DNA of 64,000 nucleotides from DAITAZ01 sp036824045 (GTDB lineage: Bacteria > Pseudomonadota > Gammaproteobacteria > Burkholderiales > Rhodocyclaceae). The stretch's first letter is position 1. Each line of letters opens with the position of its first letter. The stretch lies in contig DAITAZ010000014.1 of assembly GCA_036824045.1 (NCBI GenBank), positions 1 to 64,000 on the forward strand. The letters run 5' to 3'. Below the pieces are notes generated by a model. That model was given only the letters and a program-made list of their open reading frames with translations. It ran no database searches and was not told the DNA's origin. Below, piece by piece: positions 55,112-63,699 of this stretch. The translations under genes and the position numbers were made by a program.

Positions 55112-55776
55112 TCAACTCATCCCTAGGACCCTTCACCCGCCTGGTGTGCGTGGTGGACGACGACGAGATGGTGCGCGCCTCCATGCGCATGCTGATCGAG
55201 ACAGTGGGCATCGAAGTCCGCACCTATGCCTCCGCCCAGGCTCTGGTGGAAGACCGGGAAGCCCTCAACCACTGTGGCTGCCTGGTACTGGATGTGCGCA
55301 TGCCCGGCCTGAGCGGGCTCGATCTCCAGGAAAAGCTCAAGAGCCTCAACTGCGACGCGCCCATCATCTTCATCACTGGCCACGGTGACGTCCCCATGGC
55401 GGTGCGCGCCATGCGTAGCGGCGCCCTCGACTTCCTGCAAAAACCGTTCAACGAGCAAATGCTGCTGGACCGGGTGCAGCAGGCACTCAACATGTGGTCG
55501 GAAGGCCGGGCCAGCCGCCGCAAGCAGGACAGCTTCGAAGCCCGGCTCGCCTGCCTCACCCCCCGGGAACGGGAAGTGCTCGACGGCATGGTGGCCGGAC
55601 GGCTGAACAAGCAGATCGCTGCCGAACTGGACATCAGCACCAAGACCGTGGAACAGCACCGGGCGCGCATCATGCAGAAGATGCACGTGGATTCCTTCGC
55701 CGAGCTGGTGCGCCTCATCGCCGTGCGCAATGCCGCCGCACCCGCAAACGGCAGCAGCGGCAACACCCAGACCTGA
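55108..55776 (+). CDS. FixJ/LuxR-family response regulator
   Basis: DNA-binding regulator of 222 residues: receiver domain with DDDE17-20 and phosphoacceptor Asp62 (LVLDVRMPGLSGLD), conserved Lys in LQKPFNEQML, then a LuxR-type helix-turn-helix (about 148-210) with LTPREREVLDGMVAGRLNKQIAAELDI-type sequence. Translationally coupled to the kinase gene. Target genes are not visible. The 274 nt downstream before the small STAS-like gene hold nothing gene-like. Confidence 0.95.
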   Translation: MINSSLGPFTRLVCVVDDDEMVRASMRMLIETVGIEVRTYASAQALVEDREALNHCGCLVLDVRMPGLSGLDLQEKLKSLNCDAPIIFITGHGDVPMAVRAMRSGALDFLQKPFNEQMLLDRVQQALNMWSEGRASRRKQDSFEARLACLTPREREVLDGMVAGRLNKQIAAELDISTKTVEQHRARIMQKMHVDSFAELVRLIAVRNAAAPANGSSGNTQT

Positions 55777-56050
55777 TGCCCATGCCCGCCCCCGAGCGGG
55801 CCACCCTCAGTGCCAGCCCTCGCGCAGGGGGCCCACTTCCCGCCGCCTGCGCGTTACCTCCAAATCCCTACTCCCGTCGGTACTTTCCCCTACCCCTGGC
55901 TGGAAAACTCCCAATGGCTCCCGGCCCCGGCGATCCGGACAATGCCGGTCAGGACAATTCATACCAACACGTCCCTTAGCTTGACAGGCTGCCCGGCAAA
56001 CCGGCCGCAAGATCGGGCTTCAGCCAGGGCAGCAACCGGAGGAGAAGCAA

Positions 56051-56302
56051 ATGGCGAAAACCAGGAGAACAGTGGAGAGCATTGCCATGCCGGCGGAGCT
56101 GAACTTTCACAACGTGTTCGGGCTGGTGGACATGGTGTGCACGAAGCTGCGCGCGGGGGCATCGCTGGTCGTGGATGCCAGCGCCGTCCATGACATGGAT
56201 GCGGTAGGGGCGGAATTCCTCGACGTCCTGTGTTCCGTCTCCAACGAGCGCTTGCGCATCGTTGGCGTACCGCAATCCGAAGGCTCAGCCGCCATCAACT
56301 GA
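56051..56302 (+). CDS. Small STAS-like domain protein
   Basis: Protein of 83 residues with GGAGGAGAAGC just upstream of the ATG. The sequence fits a compact STAS fold: a central strand ASLVVDASAVHDMDAVGAEFLDVL followed by NERLRIVGVP, with the helix after the conserved Asp-Ser/Ala position. STAS proteins act as anti-anti-sigma factors, phosphorylated switches or lipid-transport parts. Two plus-strand terminators right after the stop support a genuine gene. It may be an output of the preceding cluster; that is inference. A diverged short STAS protein is an alternative reading. Confidence 0.55.
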   Translation: MAKTRRTVESIAMPAELNFHNVFGLVDMVCTKLRAGASLVVDASAVHDMDAVGAEFLDVLCSVSNERLRIVGVPQSEGSAAIN

Positions 56303-56326
56303 CCGGTCCGCGCGACCGGTTTCTTG
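56302..56326 (+). terminator. Terminator directly after the STAS-like gene
   Basis: A 7-bp perfect stem (ACCGGTC / GACCGGT) with a 5-nt loop, followed by TTCTTG. It overlaps the stop codon by a base, so it fits only that gene. Confidence 0.7.
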
Positions 56327-56374
56327 TTGGCCGCCGAAGTCCCAGCCAACCGATTTGTCACCCCACCTTGACGC

Positions 56375-56406
56375 CGGCGACCGTGTAAAGCGGTCGCCGT
56401 TCTTTT
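56375..56406 (+). terminator. Second plus-strand terminator
   Basis: A 9-bp perfect stem (CGGCGACCG / CGGTCGCCG) with a 7-nt loop and TTCTTTT tail. It could back up the first or end a short transcript starting after 56326. Confidence 0.75.
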
Positions 56407-56442
56407 GTCGGAGCGCCGTAGCAGCGGCCCGCCCGCAAAACA

Positions 56443-56469
56443 AAAAGCCCCGCTCGCGGCGGGGCTTTT
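56443..56469 (-). terminator. Rho-independent terminator of the phasin gene
   Basis: A perfect 11-bp stem (AAAAGCCCCGC / GCGGGGCTTTT) with a 5-nt loop begins 23 nt past the phasin stop, followed by TTTTTG on the minus strand. It is nearly identical in design to the groEL terminator. Confidence 0.92.
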
Positions 56470-56491
56470 CAGCGATTCGTCCGAAAACGAA

Positions 56492-57043
56492 TTACTTGGT
56501 CTTGGCAGCAGCGCCGATGGCCTGAACGGTGGCCTTGGTGGCGGCTTCGACATTGGACTCGGCCACTTCAGTCACTTGCTTGACGGCCTTGGTGACTTGG
56601 TCGTAAGCGGAGTTGGCGGCGGCGATGGCGGACTTCACGGCAGCCACGGCGACGTCGGAACCGGCGGGGGCGCTTTCGGCCAGCTTGTCCAGGGCGGAAG
56701 CAACGTTCTTGTTGATTTCGGCCAGTTGGGACTCAGCCAGCTTGGAAACAGCTTGCTGGGCGCCGGTCACGATTTCGTAGACCTGACGGGAGTAGGCCAG
56801 GGACTTCTCGACCACCGGCAGCACGGCGGCGGAAGACAGGGAGGCCAGCTCTTGCGGGTCCTTGACGGCGGACACGGCCTTGGTCTGGGCAACAGCTTCG
56901 TCGAAGCTGGTGCGGACGGTGTTGATGTTCAGGGAAACCAGGCGCTCAACGCTGTCCAGGGCGGTGGTGGCCAGGGTCAGCAGGGCTTCAACGTTGGCTT
57001 TCTGGGCGGCGGCGAGTTGCTCGGGGGTAACGGTCACGGTCAT
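56492..57043 (-). CDS. phaP: Phasin family protein
   Basis: Polyhydroxyalkanoate granule-coating protein of 183 residues. Ala-rich amphipathic helices throughout; N-terminus MTVTVTPEQLAAAQKANVEAL is characteristic, as is the conserved NTVRTSFDEA. The ATG at 57043 follows GGAGA; the frame also runs nine codons upstream without ribosome site. The gene has a near-consensus promoter and TGC-N3-GCA palindromes around it (57135-57294), consistent with regulation by a PhaR-type repressor. phaA/B/C are not in the window. Confidence 0.93.
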   Translation of the reverse strand: MTVTVTPEQLAAAQKANVEALLTLATTALDSVERLVSLNINTVRTSFDEAVAQTKAVSAVKDPQELASLSSAAVLPVVEKSLAYSRQVYEIVTGAQQAVSKLAESQLAEINKNVASALDKLAESAPAGSDVAVAAVKSAIAAANSAYDQVTKAVKQVTEVAESNVEAATKATVQAIGAAAKTK

Positions 57044-57134
57044 GATGGTCTCCAAAGAGTGTGGCAATACAAATCAGGGGCTCGGGGGTACGTCTTCTTT
57101 CTTTCCGCAGCGGGTTCTTCCTCCACCCGATTGC

Positions 57135-57143
57135 TGCGGTGCA
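57135..57143. promoter_or_regulatory. TGC-N3-GCA box just downstream of the phasin start site
   Basis: TGCGGTGCA lies directly after the predicted transcription start (about 57148). It has the same core as the two larger palindromes upstream. Confidence 0.5.
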
Positions 57144-57154
57144 ACATGGTTTGA

Positions 57155-57182
57155 ATTATATGGGTGCCTGAACTGATGTCAA
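57155..57182 (-). promoter_or_regulatory. Sigma-70 promoter of phaP
   Basis: On the minus strand TTGACA (57182-57177), a 16-nt spacer and TATAAT (57160-57155) match both consensus hexamers perfectly. The start should be near 57148, giving a leader of about 105 nt before the ATG. Confidence 0.9.
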
Positions 57183-57189
57183 CTGTTTT

Positions 57190-57204
57190 TTGTGCAATGC
57201 ACAA
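57190..57204. promoter_or_regulatory. Palindrome TTGTGCA-A-TGCACAA upstream of phaP
   Basis: A perfect 15-bp inverted repeat with a TGC-N3-GCA core lies 8 bp upstream of the -35 box. It resembles the TGC-rich sites described for PhaR repressors. Confidence 0.7.
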
Positions 57205-57279
57205 GAAAAAAAGACAGCAAGGCATCGACTTGATTTACCTCAAGAAAATCCAGGGCACTGACGTCAACGAACGACGCTT

Positions 57280-57294
57280 TGCTGCAGTGCAGCA
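57280..57294. promoter_or_regulatory. Palindrome TGCTGCA-G-TGCAGCA between phaP and ccoS
   Basis: A perfect 15-bp inverted repeat containing CTGC-N3-GCAG, the form reported for Paracoccus denitrificans PhaR. It is about 140 bp upstream of the predicted phaP start and 41 bp downstream of the ccoS stop. Confidence 0.65.
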
Positions 57295-57334
57295 TTTTCG
57301 GGCAAACAATAGCCCAGGCTACATAAAAGCCGTC

Positions 57335-57520
57335 TTATTTCTTGGTGGCGTTGGGGTCCGCAGGCGTGGTCGGGCGAGGCTCGTCGTCGTCCATCACGAC
57401 CCGGTAGGCGGGACCTTCCAGGTCATCGAACTGGCCACTGCGCACGGACCACCAGAAGATCACCCCGATCAGGAACACCAGGACGATGGACAGGGGGATC
57501 AGGAGATAAAGGCTTTCCAT
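57335..57520 (-). CDS. ccoS: Cytochrome cbb3 oxidase assembly protein CcoS
   Basis: Single-span membrane protein of 61 residues needed for cofactor insertion into cbb3-type cytochrome oxidase. One membrane helix (about 4-27) followed by the conserved GQFDDLEGPAYRVVMDDD segment. It starts 2 nt after the ccoI stop. The structural genes ccoNOQP and ccoGH are not in the window. Confidence 0.95.
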   Translation of the reverse strand: MESLYLLIPLSIVLVFLIGVIFWWSVRSGQFDDLEGPAYRVVMDDDEPRPTTPADPNATKK

Positions 57521-57522
57521 GG

Positions 57523-60042
57523 TTATCCGTTCTGCTCAGTGGCGGCCGGAACCGCGAGCGCTTCGGGGCTGCGCTGCAGGCGCAGGGCGTTGAGCACCAC
57601 CAGCAGGGAGCTGCCCGCCATGCCGATTCCCGCCAGCCAGGGCGTGATGTAACCCGCCATTGCCAGCGGCAGGGCGATGAAATTGTAGGCAAAAGCCCAC
57701 CACAAGTTCTGCCGGATCACCCGGACAGTGGCACGCGCCAGATGCCGCCCTTGGGCGATGGCGGAAAGGTGCTCGTTGAGCAGCACGAAATCGCCCTGGG
57801 TGCGGGCAAGCTCAGTGCCCCCGCCCATGGCCACGGACACCTGGGCCTGGGCAAGTACCGGGGCGTCATTGACGCCATCTCCCACCATCGCCACCAAGCA
57901 GCCTTCCGCCTGAAGCGTCCGGATGAAATCATGCTTGCCCTGGGGTGTCATCCCGCCATGTGCGTCCTCCAGCCCGAGGCTGGCCGCCACCCGGGAAACG
58001 GTCTCCTGCCCGTCGCCGCTCAGGACGGTGACCTGCGCCCCGTCGGCCTGCAAGGCGCGCACCAGCGCCGCCGCCTCCGGGCGCAACTGGTCGCTCAGGC
58101 AGAAGCGGGCCAGCACGCGGCTCTCATCGCCCAGTTCCACAACGGTGTAACGTGCGTCGTCCGCTGCCGGGGAATCCGGCAAGCCGGCCCGCAGTTCCGC
58201 CACAAACGCCGGCCGGCCAATGCGCACCCGCCGGCCCAGCCAGAGCCCCTCCATCCCCTGGCCGGTCACCGCCAGAATCTGCGTCACGCCAACCCCGCGC
58301 CCGCCCGCCGCTTCGCGCAGCGCCGCCGCCACCGCATGCTCGGAACCCGCCTCCAGGGCGGCTGCCAGCGCCAGCATCTCGGCCTGATCCAGGCCCGGCG
58401 CGCAAACCACACTCGCCAGCTTGAGCCGGCCGAAGGTGAGCGTCCCCGTCTTGTCGAACACGAAATGGTTGGCGCGCGCCAAGGCTTCGATGGCATGGCC
58501 GCGGGTCGCCAGCATGCCGATGCGGGAAAGTGCTCCGGTGGCCACCGTGAGCGCTGCCGGCGTGGCCAGAGAGAGGGCGCAGGGGCAACTCACCACCAGC
58601 ACCGCAACAAATACCCAGAGGGCACGGCCCGGGTCCAGTTGCAGCCAGACCAGACCCGTGGCCACCGCCACCACCAGCAGTACGGCGACAAAACCCGCCG
58701 CCACCTTGTCCGCAGTTTCCACGATGCGGGGTTTCTCCGCCGCCGCCCGCTCCATCAGCCGCTGGATGGCTGCCAGGCGGGTTTCCGTCCCCACCCGCTC
58801 CACTTCCACCACTAGCGGGCTGGCAGCGTTGATGCTCCCGCCGGTGACCTCGCTGCCTTCGGCCTTTTCCACCGGGCGGCTTTCCCCGGTGAGCAGGGAT
58901 TCGTCCACGCGGCTCGTGCCCTGGCGCACCCGGCCATCGGCGGGCATCGCCTCGCCGGGCTTCACCAGCACCAGGTCGCCGGGCCGCAACTGGGCCACGG
59001 GCACCCGCTCCGCCTCCAGATCGGGGAAGCCGGGCAGCCGGGCAGCAAAGGCGGGCATGATCCGGGCCAGTTGCTCGACACCGCGCACCGCCCGCTGCCG
59101 CGCGATCATCTCCAGATAGCGGCCGCACAGCAAAAAGAACACGAACATGGTGACCGAGTCGAAGTACACCTCGCCTCCACCTGTGAACGTTGCCCACACG
59201 CTGGCAGCAAAGGCGCTGGCCACCCCCAGGGCCACCGGCACGTCCATGCCCACCCGGCGCAGCCGCAGATCCCGCCAGGCCCGCTGGAAGAACGGTGCCG
59301 CCGAATAGAGCACAACGGGCAAGGTCAGCAACAGGCTGGCCCAGCGCATGAGCTGCTCGATATCCACCGACATGGTGCCTTCGTCCGCCATGTAGACAGG
59401 CACGGCGTACATCATCACCTGCATCATCCCGAAGCCGGCCACGAACAGGCGCCACAGGGCGCCCCGCCGTTCCCGCTGGGAAATTTCTTCGGAGCGGGCG
59501 GCATCGTAAGGGTAGGCCCGGTACCCGATGGCCGCGATGGCGCCAAGGATCTGCGAGAGCTTGATCCTGCGCTCGTCCCAGCGCACCCGGGCACGACGGG
59601 TGGCGTAGTTGATATCCACCGCCGTCACCCCCGGCTGCCGGGCCACGTGCTGTTCGTTGAGCCAGACGCAGGCAGCGCAGGTAATGCCCTCCAGGATCAG
59701 GGAGGCTTCCCGCTCGTGCTCGCCCACCGGCGCCACGAAACTGCTCTGCACGTCCGGGTGGTCGAACAGACCCAGATCCTTGAGCGCATCGGGGATCGCC
59801 TCCCGTCGCCCTTCAGCCGACGTCTCCGGCATCGCATCCCGGTGCCGGTAGTAGTCGGTGAGGCCGTTGCCCACAATGGCCTTCGCCACCGCCTGACACC
59901 CCACGCAGCACATGCGGCGGGTGTTGCCATCCACTTCCAGCGGCAGATTCACCCCATCCGGGATGGGCAAACCACAGTGATAACAGGAGGAGTCGCCGGC
60001 GGGGGCCGACGGGCTGGTTTCTGGGGCAACGGCAGCAGTCAT
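57523..60042 (-). CDS. ccoI: Copper-transporting P-type ATPase for cbb3 oxidase assembly (CcoI-like)
   Basis: P1B-type ATPase that moves copper across the inner membrane for cbb3 oxidase. 839 residues from the ATG at 60042. N-terminal zinc-ribbon-like part CYHCGLPIPDG...CCVGCQAV (about 20-52), heavy-metal-associated domain with ITCAACVW, eight membrane helices with VVSCPCALSLATPAAL, phosphorylation motif FDKTGTLTFG and the hinge MVGDGVNDAPVL. The operon pairing with ccoS identifies it as CcoI rather than a detoxifying CopA. A longer open frame upstream is not family-like. Confidence 0.94.
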   Translation of the reverse strand: MTAAVAPETSPSAPAGDSSCYHCGLPIPDGVNLPLEVDGNTRRMCCVGCQAVAKAIVGNGLTDYYRHRDAMPETSAEGRREAIPDALKDLGLFDHPDVQSSFVAPVGEHEREASLILEGITCAACVWLNEQHVARQPGVTAVDINYATRRARVRWDERRIKLSQILGAIAAIGYRAYPYDAARSEEISQRERRGALWRLFVAGFGMMQVMMYAVPVYMADEGTMSVDIEQLMRWASLLLTLPVVLYSAAPFFQRAWRDLRLRRVGMDVPVALGVASAFAASVWATFTGGGEVYFDSVTMFVFFLLCGRYLEMIARQRAVRGVEQLARIMPAFAARLPGFPDLEAERVPVAQLRPGDLVLVKPGEAMPADGRVRQGTSRVDESLLTGESRPVEKAEGSEVTGGSINAASPLVVEVERVGTETRLAAIQRLMERAAAEKPRIVETADKVAAGFVAVLLVVAVATGLVWLQLDPGRALWVFVAVLVVSCPCALSLATPAALTVATGALSRIGMLATRGHAIEALARANHFVFDKTGTLTFGRLKLASVVCAPGLDQAEMLALAAALEAGSEHAVAAALREAAGGRGVGVTQILAVTGQGMEGLWLGRRVRIGRPAFVAELRAGLPDSPAADDARYTVVELGDESRVLARFCLSDQLRPEAAALVRALQADGAQVTVLSGDGQETVSRVAASLGLEDAHGGMTPQGKHDFIRTLQAEGCLVAMVGDGVNDAPVLAQAQVSVAMGGGTELARTQGDFVLLNEHLSAIAQGRHLARATVRVIRQNLWWAFAYNFIALPLAMAGYITPWLAGIGMAGSSLLVVLNALRLQRSPEALAVPAATEQNG

Positions 60043-60208
60043 GGGCAAGGCGCGAAAAGGAAAATTGCACCCGGCCCACCGGGCCGAACGCCGCTCCCTT
60101 CTACCAGAAATCAAGGCAGGGTCAAGGCTTTTCCCCGTGCCCCGCGCGTTCCATCGCGTCACGCCTCAAGCCCGCCACCGGGTTGCCCGATAAACCGCTT
60201 GAACCGAC

Positions 60209-60811
60209 ATGCCGCCCATGAACAACGCTGATCCCGCCAAGCCTGCTCGCCCCCTGGCTCACCTGTGGCCGGCGCTTGCGCTCTCCTGCGCGGCCCACGG
60301 CGCCGCACTGGGCCTGGCACCCTGGGCGCTTCCGGGCGGAGCGCCTCCCGCCGCCGGCCGTCTGGAGGCCCGACTGGTCGCGCCGGCGACAACGCCACAC
60401 GCCCCACCCCTTGTGGGCGCCGCCGCGCCAGCGCTACCGGCCCGGCCTGGGGCCACCGCCGAATATCCGGCAGTCGGCCCCACCAGCGCAACCGCCACGC
60501 CCGCCACGCCTCCGGCGGCAGGCGAACTGGACGCACTGCCCTACCCCCTGGAACCGGTCACCCCCACTTACCCGCCCCACCTGGGCTCAACGGGCGCGCG
60601 GGGTGAAGTCGTCCTGGCGCTGGCCATTGCCGAAACCGGCGCCGTCGCCGCCGTGGAGGTGCTGAGCGCCGAGCCCCCCGGCCTATTCGACGCGGCCGCC
60701 GTCGCCGCCTTCCGCGATGCCCGCTTTGCTCCGGGCCGCACGGGCGGCCGGGCAGTCGCCGCACGTGTCACCGCATCGGTGGTCTTCGAGCCCCACGGCC
60801 CCGCGCCCTGA
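60209..60811 (+). CDS. TonB family C-terminal domain protein
   Basis: Energy-transducer-like protein of 200 residues: short N-terminus, hydrophobic segment (about 18-40), an Ala/Pro/Thr-rich linker and a TonB C-terminal domain (about 115-195, with TYPPHLGSTGARGEVVLALAIAETGAV and RFAPGRTGGRAV). The linker is shorter than in typical TonB. ExbB/ExbD are not nearby. The start may be 60209 or the ATG three codons later (60218); neither has a strong ribosome site. Confidence 0.8.
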   Translation: MPPMNNADPAKPARPLAHLWPALALSCAAHGAALGLAPWALPGGAPPAAGRLEARLVAPATTPHAPPLVGAAAPALPARPGATAEYPAVGPTSATATPATPPAAGELDALPYPLEPVTPTYPPHLGSTGARGEVVLALAIAETGAVAAVEVLSAEPPGLFDAAAVAAFRDARFAPGRTGGRAVAARVTASVVFEPHGPAP

Positions 60812-60928
60812 GGGGATCGGGCACATCCGGGTTTCCGCCGGTCTTGCGCGGGCCGCCCCTCATCCCTGCCGGCTCAATGCCGAGGGTGAGCCGGCCGATA
60901 AATCCGTCATGACCCGTGGAGATCCCCT

Positions 60929-61321
60929 GTGAGCACCCTGCGCCGCGCTGCCGGATACAGCCTGATGGAAATACTCGTGGTGCTGGCCATCATCGGCGTG
61001 CTCACCACCGTGGCCGTGCCCAGCTACCAGAAATACGCCCGCAGCACCGTCCGCTCCCAGGCCATGCAGTTCATGGCCGAACTGGCCCAGCAACAAGAGC
61101 GCTACTTCCTGGACAACCAGACCTACGCAGGCAGCCTGACCCAGCTCAAGCTGCTGATGCCGGCGGAAGTGGCCAAGCATTACTCCGCGCCCAGCCTGAC
61201 GGTGGCCAGCAATCCCCCCCGCTTCGAAGCCCAGCTCCATCCCCTCACCAGCAGCGGGAACATGCTGGGGGATGGCTCGATCCGCGTGGACAACCGGCAA
61301 AAGCCCTGGCGGCATTACTAA
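60929..61321 (+). CDS. pilE: Type IV pilin-like protein (PilE family)
   Basis: Minor pilin of 130 residues starting with GTG at 60929. Prepilin leader ends at AAG-YSLMEILVVLAIIGVL (cleavage before Tyr, Glu+5 present as E in LMEILVV), followed by the N-terminal helix and a globular domain with QERYFLDNQTYAGSL, typical of PilE minor pilins. The family's disulfide pair is absent. First of five pilus genes on this strand. Confidence 0.9.
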   Translation: MSTLRRAAGYSLMEILVVLAIIGVLTTVAVPSYQKYARSTVRSQAMQFMAELAQQQERYFLDNQTYAGSLTQLKLLMPAEVAKHYSAPSLTVASNPPRFEAQLHPLTSSGNMLGDGSIRVDNRQKPWRHY

Positions 61322-61394
61322 GCCCATGCGCCAGTACCTCTGCCCGCCCGCCCGAGCGGCGTTCAAGCTCCGGCCCGGGTTGCCGTCAACTTCC

Positions 61395-61967
61395 ATGGTG
61401 GAAGAAAGTAACCGGGCCCAGTCGGGCTTCACCCTCATTGAACTGATGATCACCCTGGTCGTGCTGGGCATCCTGGTCTCGGCCGGGGCGCCCCAGTTCA
61501 CCCAGTTCACGGCGGACCAACGGGTGCGCGCCACGGCGTCCGACCTGTACTACGACCTGCTCCACGCGCGGGCCGAAGCCATTGCCCGCTCCCGCAGGGT
61601 GGCCTTCGTGCGCACCGGCAGCGCGTGGACCGACGGCTGGACCAGTTGCGTGGACATGGACAGCGACGGCAAGTGCGGCAGCGGCGACGTCACGCTGCGC
61701 CAGCAGGGGGCCATCAAGGGCCGGCTACGGATCTGCACGGCCACGACGGATTTTGCCGACGCGGTGATCTTCCGCCCCAGCGGCGAAGCGGTGCGCTCAG
61801 GCGCCACCGGCACCACCGACGGTTTCACCATCAGCGACAACATGAACGACAGCAGCACCAGCAACGACTCCATCCGCGCCGTGCTCATCGGCGGCGGGGG
61901 CCGCATTTCGGTGCTGGAGCAGAACAAAGGCAGCAACGGGGGGACGGCATGCCCGGCAGCCAGCTAA
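61395..61967 (+). CDS. fimT: GspH/FimT-type pseudopilin
   Basis: Minor pilin of 190 residues. From the ATG at 61395 it has an 11-residue leader MVEESNRAQSG followed by FTLIELMITLVVLGIL, a normal prepilin cleavage site; frames opening further upstream would give an overlong leader. The globular part has ARSRRVAFVRTG and a Cys pair (WTSCVDMDSDGKCG). Overlaps pilV by 19 nt. Confidence 0.9.
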   Translation: MVEESNRAQSGFTLIELMITLVVLGILVSAGAPQFTQFTADQRVRATASDLYYDLLHARAEAIARSRRVAFVRTGSAWTDGWTSCVDMDSDGKCGSGDVTLRQQGAIKGRLRICTATTDFADAVIFRPSGEAVRSGATGTTDGFTISDNMNDSSTSNDSIRAVLIGGGGRISVLEQNKGSNGGTACPAAS

Positions 61968-62629
61968 TCCGGGGCTTCACGCTGATGGAGCTGCTGGTCA
62001 CGCTGACCATTCTCGCCTTTGGCATCCTCGGCCTCTCCGGGCTCGTCACCCGCGGCCAGCGCGCGGCGTTTGATGCCTACCAACGCCAGCAGGCGCTGGC
62101 CCTGGCCGCCGACATGGCCGAACGCATCAAGTCCCTGCAAAGCACCGACCCCGACCAAACCGCACGCAACGCCCAGATCGGCCAAACCTACGCCGACGGC
62201 GCCCCGGTGGCCACCCCCTTGGGCGATGGCAGCAAATGGGGCGGGGTGGGCGGCGACGTCACCGACTGCGGGGCCACGAGCGCGGTGTGCACCTGGCAGC
62301 AGTTGGTGGATTTCGATCTTGCCGTGTGGGACGGTCTGCTGGCGGGCGCCACCAAGCAGCGCACCGTGAGCGGCAATGTGGAACGCTCCGGCAGCATCCT
62401 GGGCGCCCGGGGCTGCGTGGAAAAAGCCAGCGCTTCGCCCCTGGTGTATCGGGTCAGCGTCGCCTGGCAGGGCGAGAGCCCGATCACTCCCGGTGGAAGC
62501 AACGATCCGCGCGGTCTCACCAACTGCGCCAAGGGCGGCTACAAGATGCCGGATGGCAGCGACGAAGCCACCGGCGGCGACAGCATGCGGCGGGTGGTTT
62601 CGGTGGATGTCCCGGTACTGCAACCATGA
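61949..62629 (+). CDS. pilV: Type IV pilus modification protein PilV
   Basis: Minor pilin of 226 residues from the ATG at 61949; short leader MPGSQLIRG then FTLMELLVTLTILAFGILGLSGLV and the typical PilV segment RQQALALAADMAERIKSL. The C-terminal part has several Cys. The frame is open further upstream inside fimT but that part is not pilin. Stop overlaps the pilW ATG. Confidence 0.93.
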   Translation: MPGSQLIRGFTLMELLVTLTILAFGILGLSGLVTRGQRAAFDAYQRQQALALAADMAERIKSLQSTDPDQTARNAQIGQTYADGAPVATPLGDGSKWGGVGGDVTDCGATSAVCTWQQLVDFDLAVWDGLLAGATKQRTVSGNVERSGSILGARGCVEKASASPLVYRVSVAWQGESPITPGGSNDPRGLTNCAKGGYKMPDGSDEATGGDSMRRVVSVDVPVLQP

Positions 62630-63699
62630 GCCCCCCCTCGACCGAGCGCGGCCTCTCCCTGGTGGAGCTGATGGTGGGCATGGCCCTGGGGCTGGTGCTC
62701 ACCCTGGGGCTGGTCTCGATTCTCGGCTCCGCCAGCCGCAACTTCCGCGTCCAGGACGACTTCGCCCGCCTGCAGGAATCGGGCACCGCAGCCCTGCGCT
62801 ATCTGGGGGAAGACCTCCGCCAGGCGGGATTCTACGGTTGGGCAGGCAGCGCCTCGTCCTACCAGTACGCCAACCCCGCCCTCTACGGCCTGCCCAGCAG
62901 TTGGAGCGCGGATTGCGGCAGCAAGGATGCAGCCACCGACCGCCCCTGGGCGCTGGACCTGGCCACCCCGCTGCGGGTCGAGGCCCCTGGCGCCGACCTT
63001 TCGGGCTACTCCTGCCTCAACAGCGCCAACATCCTCAGCACCAGCCCACTGGTGGTGCTGCGGGGCGCCAGCGGCGAAGCCATCCCCGTCGCGGAACTGG
63101 CCAACAAGCCCTTCAAGGACCTGCTGATGGTGCAGTCCTCGCCCTTGTCGTCCCCCAACACCGTGGTGTTCAAGGGCAGCGCCTACGCCTCCACCATGCC
63201 CGCGGGCGCCAAGCGCTACGGCGCAGCCGGCGCCGAGGCGGCGGTCTTCCCCTATTCCGCGCATCTGTACTACGTGCGTCCGTGCAACCGGGGGAGTTCG
63301 GGCGTTTGCGACAGCACCTCGGACAACGGCCAGCCCGTCCCCACCCTGGCCCGGCAGGAACTGACCGGCACCACCTGGAGCGAAGTGCCGCTGGTGGAAG
63401 GGATCGAGCGGATGTCCCTCCTCTTTGGCGAAGACACCAACAACGACGGCCTGGCGGACCGCTTCAGCACCACGCCCGGCAACTGGAACCGGATCCTGAG
63501 CGCCCGCGTCGCCGTGCTGGTGCGCAGCCTGCACCCGGTGGCCGGGCGGGACGACAGCGGCCGCACCTACGACCTGGGTGGCGGGGTCACCTACACCTGC
63601 TCGGGCACCGCCTGCCAGTACGTCCGCCAGGTGTTCAGCCAGACGGTGCAACTGCGCAACTGCGCCCAGCGCCTCACCGCAGGAGCCGGCCAGTGCTGA
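62626..63699 (+). CDS. pilW: Type IV pilus assembly protein PilW
   Basis: Minor pilin of 357 residues from the ATG at 62626 (ATGA overlap with pilV). Leader MSPPSTERG then LSLVELMVGMALGLVLTLGLV, followed by SRNFRVQDDFARLQESGTAALRYL, the PilW signature. Large C-terminal globular domain with an acidic DTNNDGLADR stretch that could bind calcium, by analogy with EF-hand-like loops in other pilins. Confidence 0.93.
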   Translation: MSPPSTERGLSLVELMVGMALGLVLTLGLVSILGSASRNFRVQDDFARLQESGTAALRYLGEDLRQAGFYGWAGSASSYQYANPALYGLPSSWSADCGSKDAATDRPWALDLATPLRVEAPGADLSGYSCLNSANILSTSPLVVLRGASGEAIPVAELANKPFKDLLMVQSSPLSSPNTVVFKGSAYASTMPAGAKRYGAAGAEAAVFPYSAHLYYVRPCNRGSSGVCDSTSDNGQPVPTLARQELTGTTWSEVPLVEGIERMSLLFGEDTNNDGLADRFSTTPGNWNRILSARVAVLVRSLHPVAGRDDSGRTYDLGGGVTYTCSGTACQYVRQVFSQTVQLRNCAQRLTAGAGQC

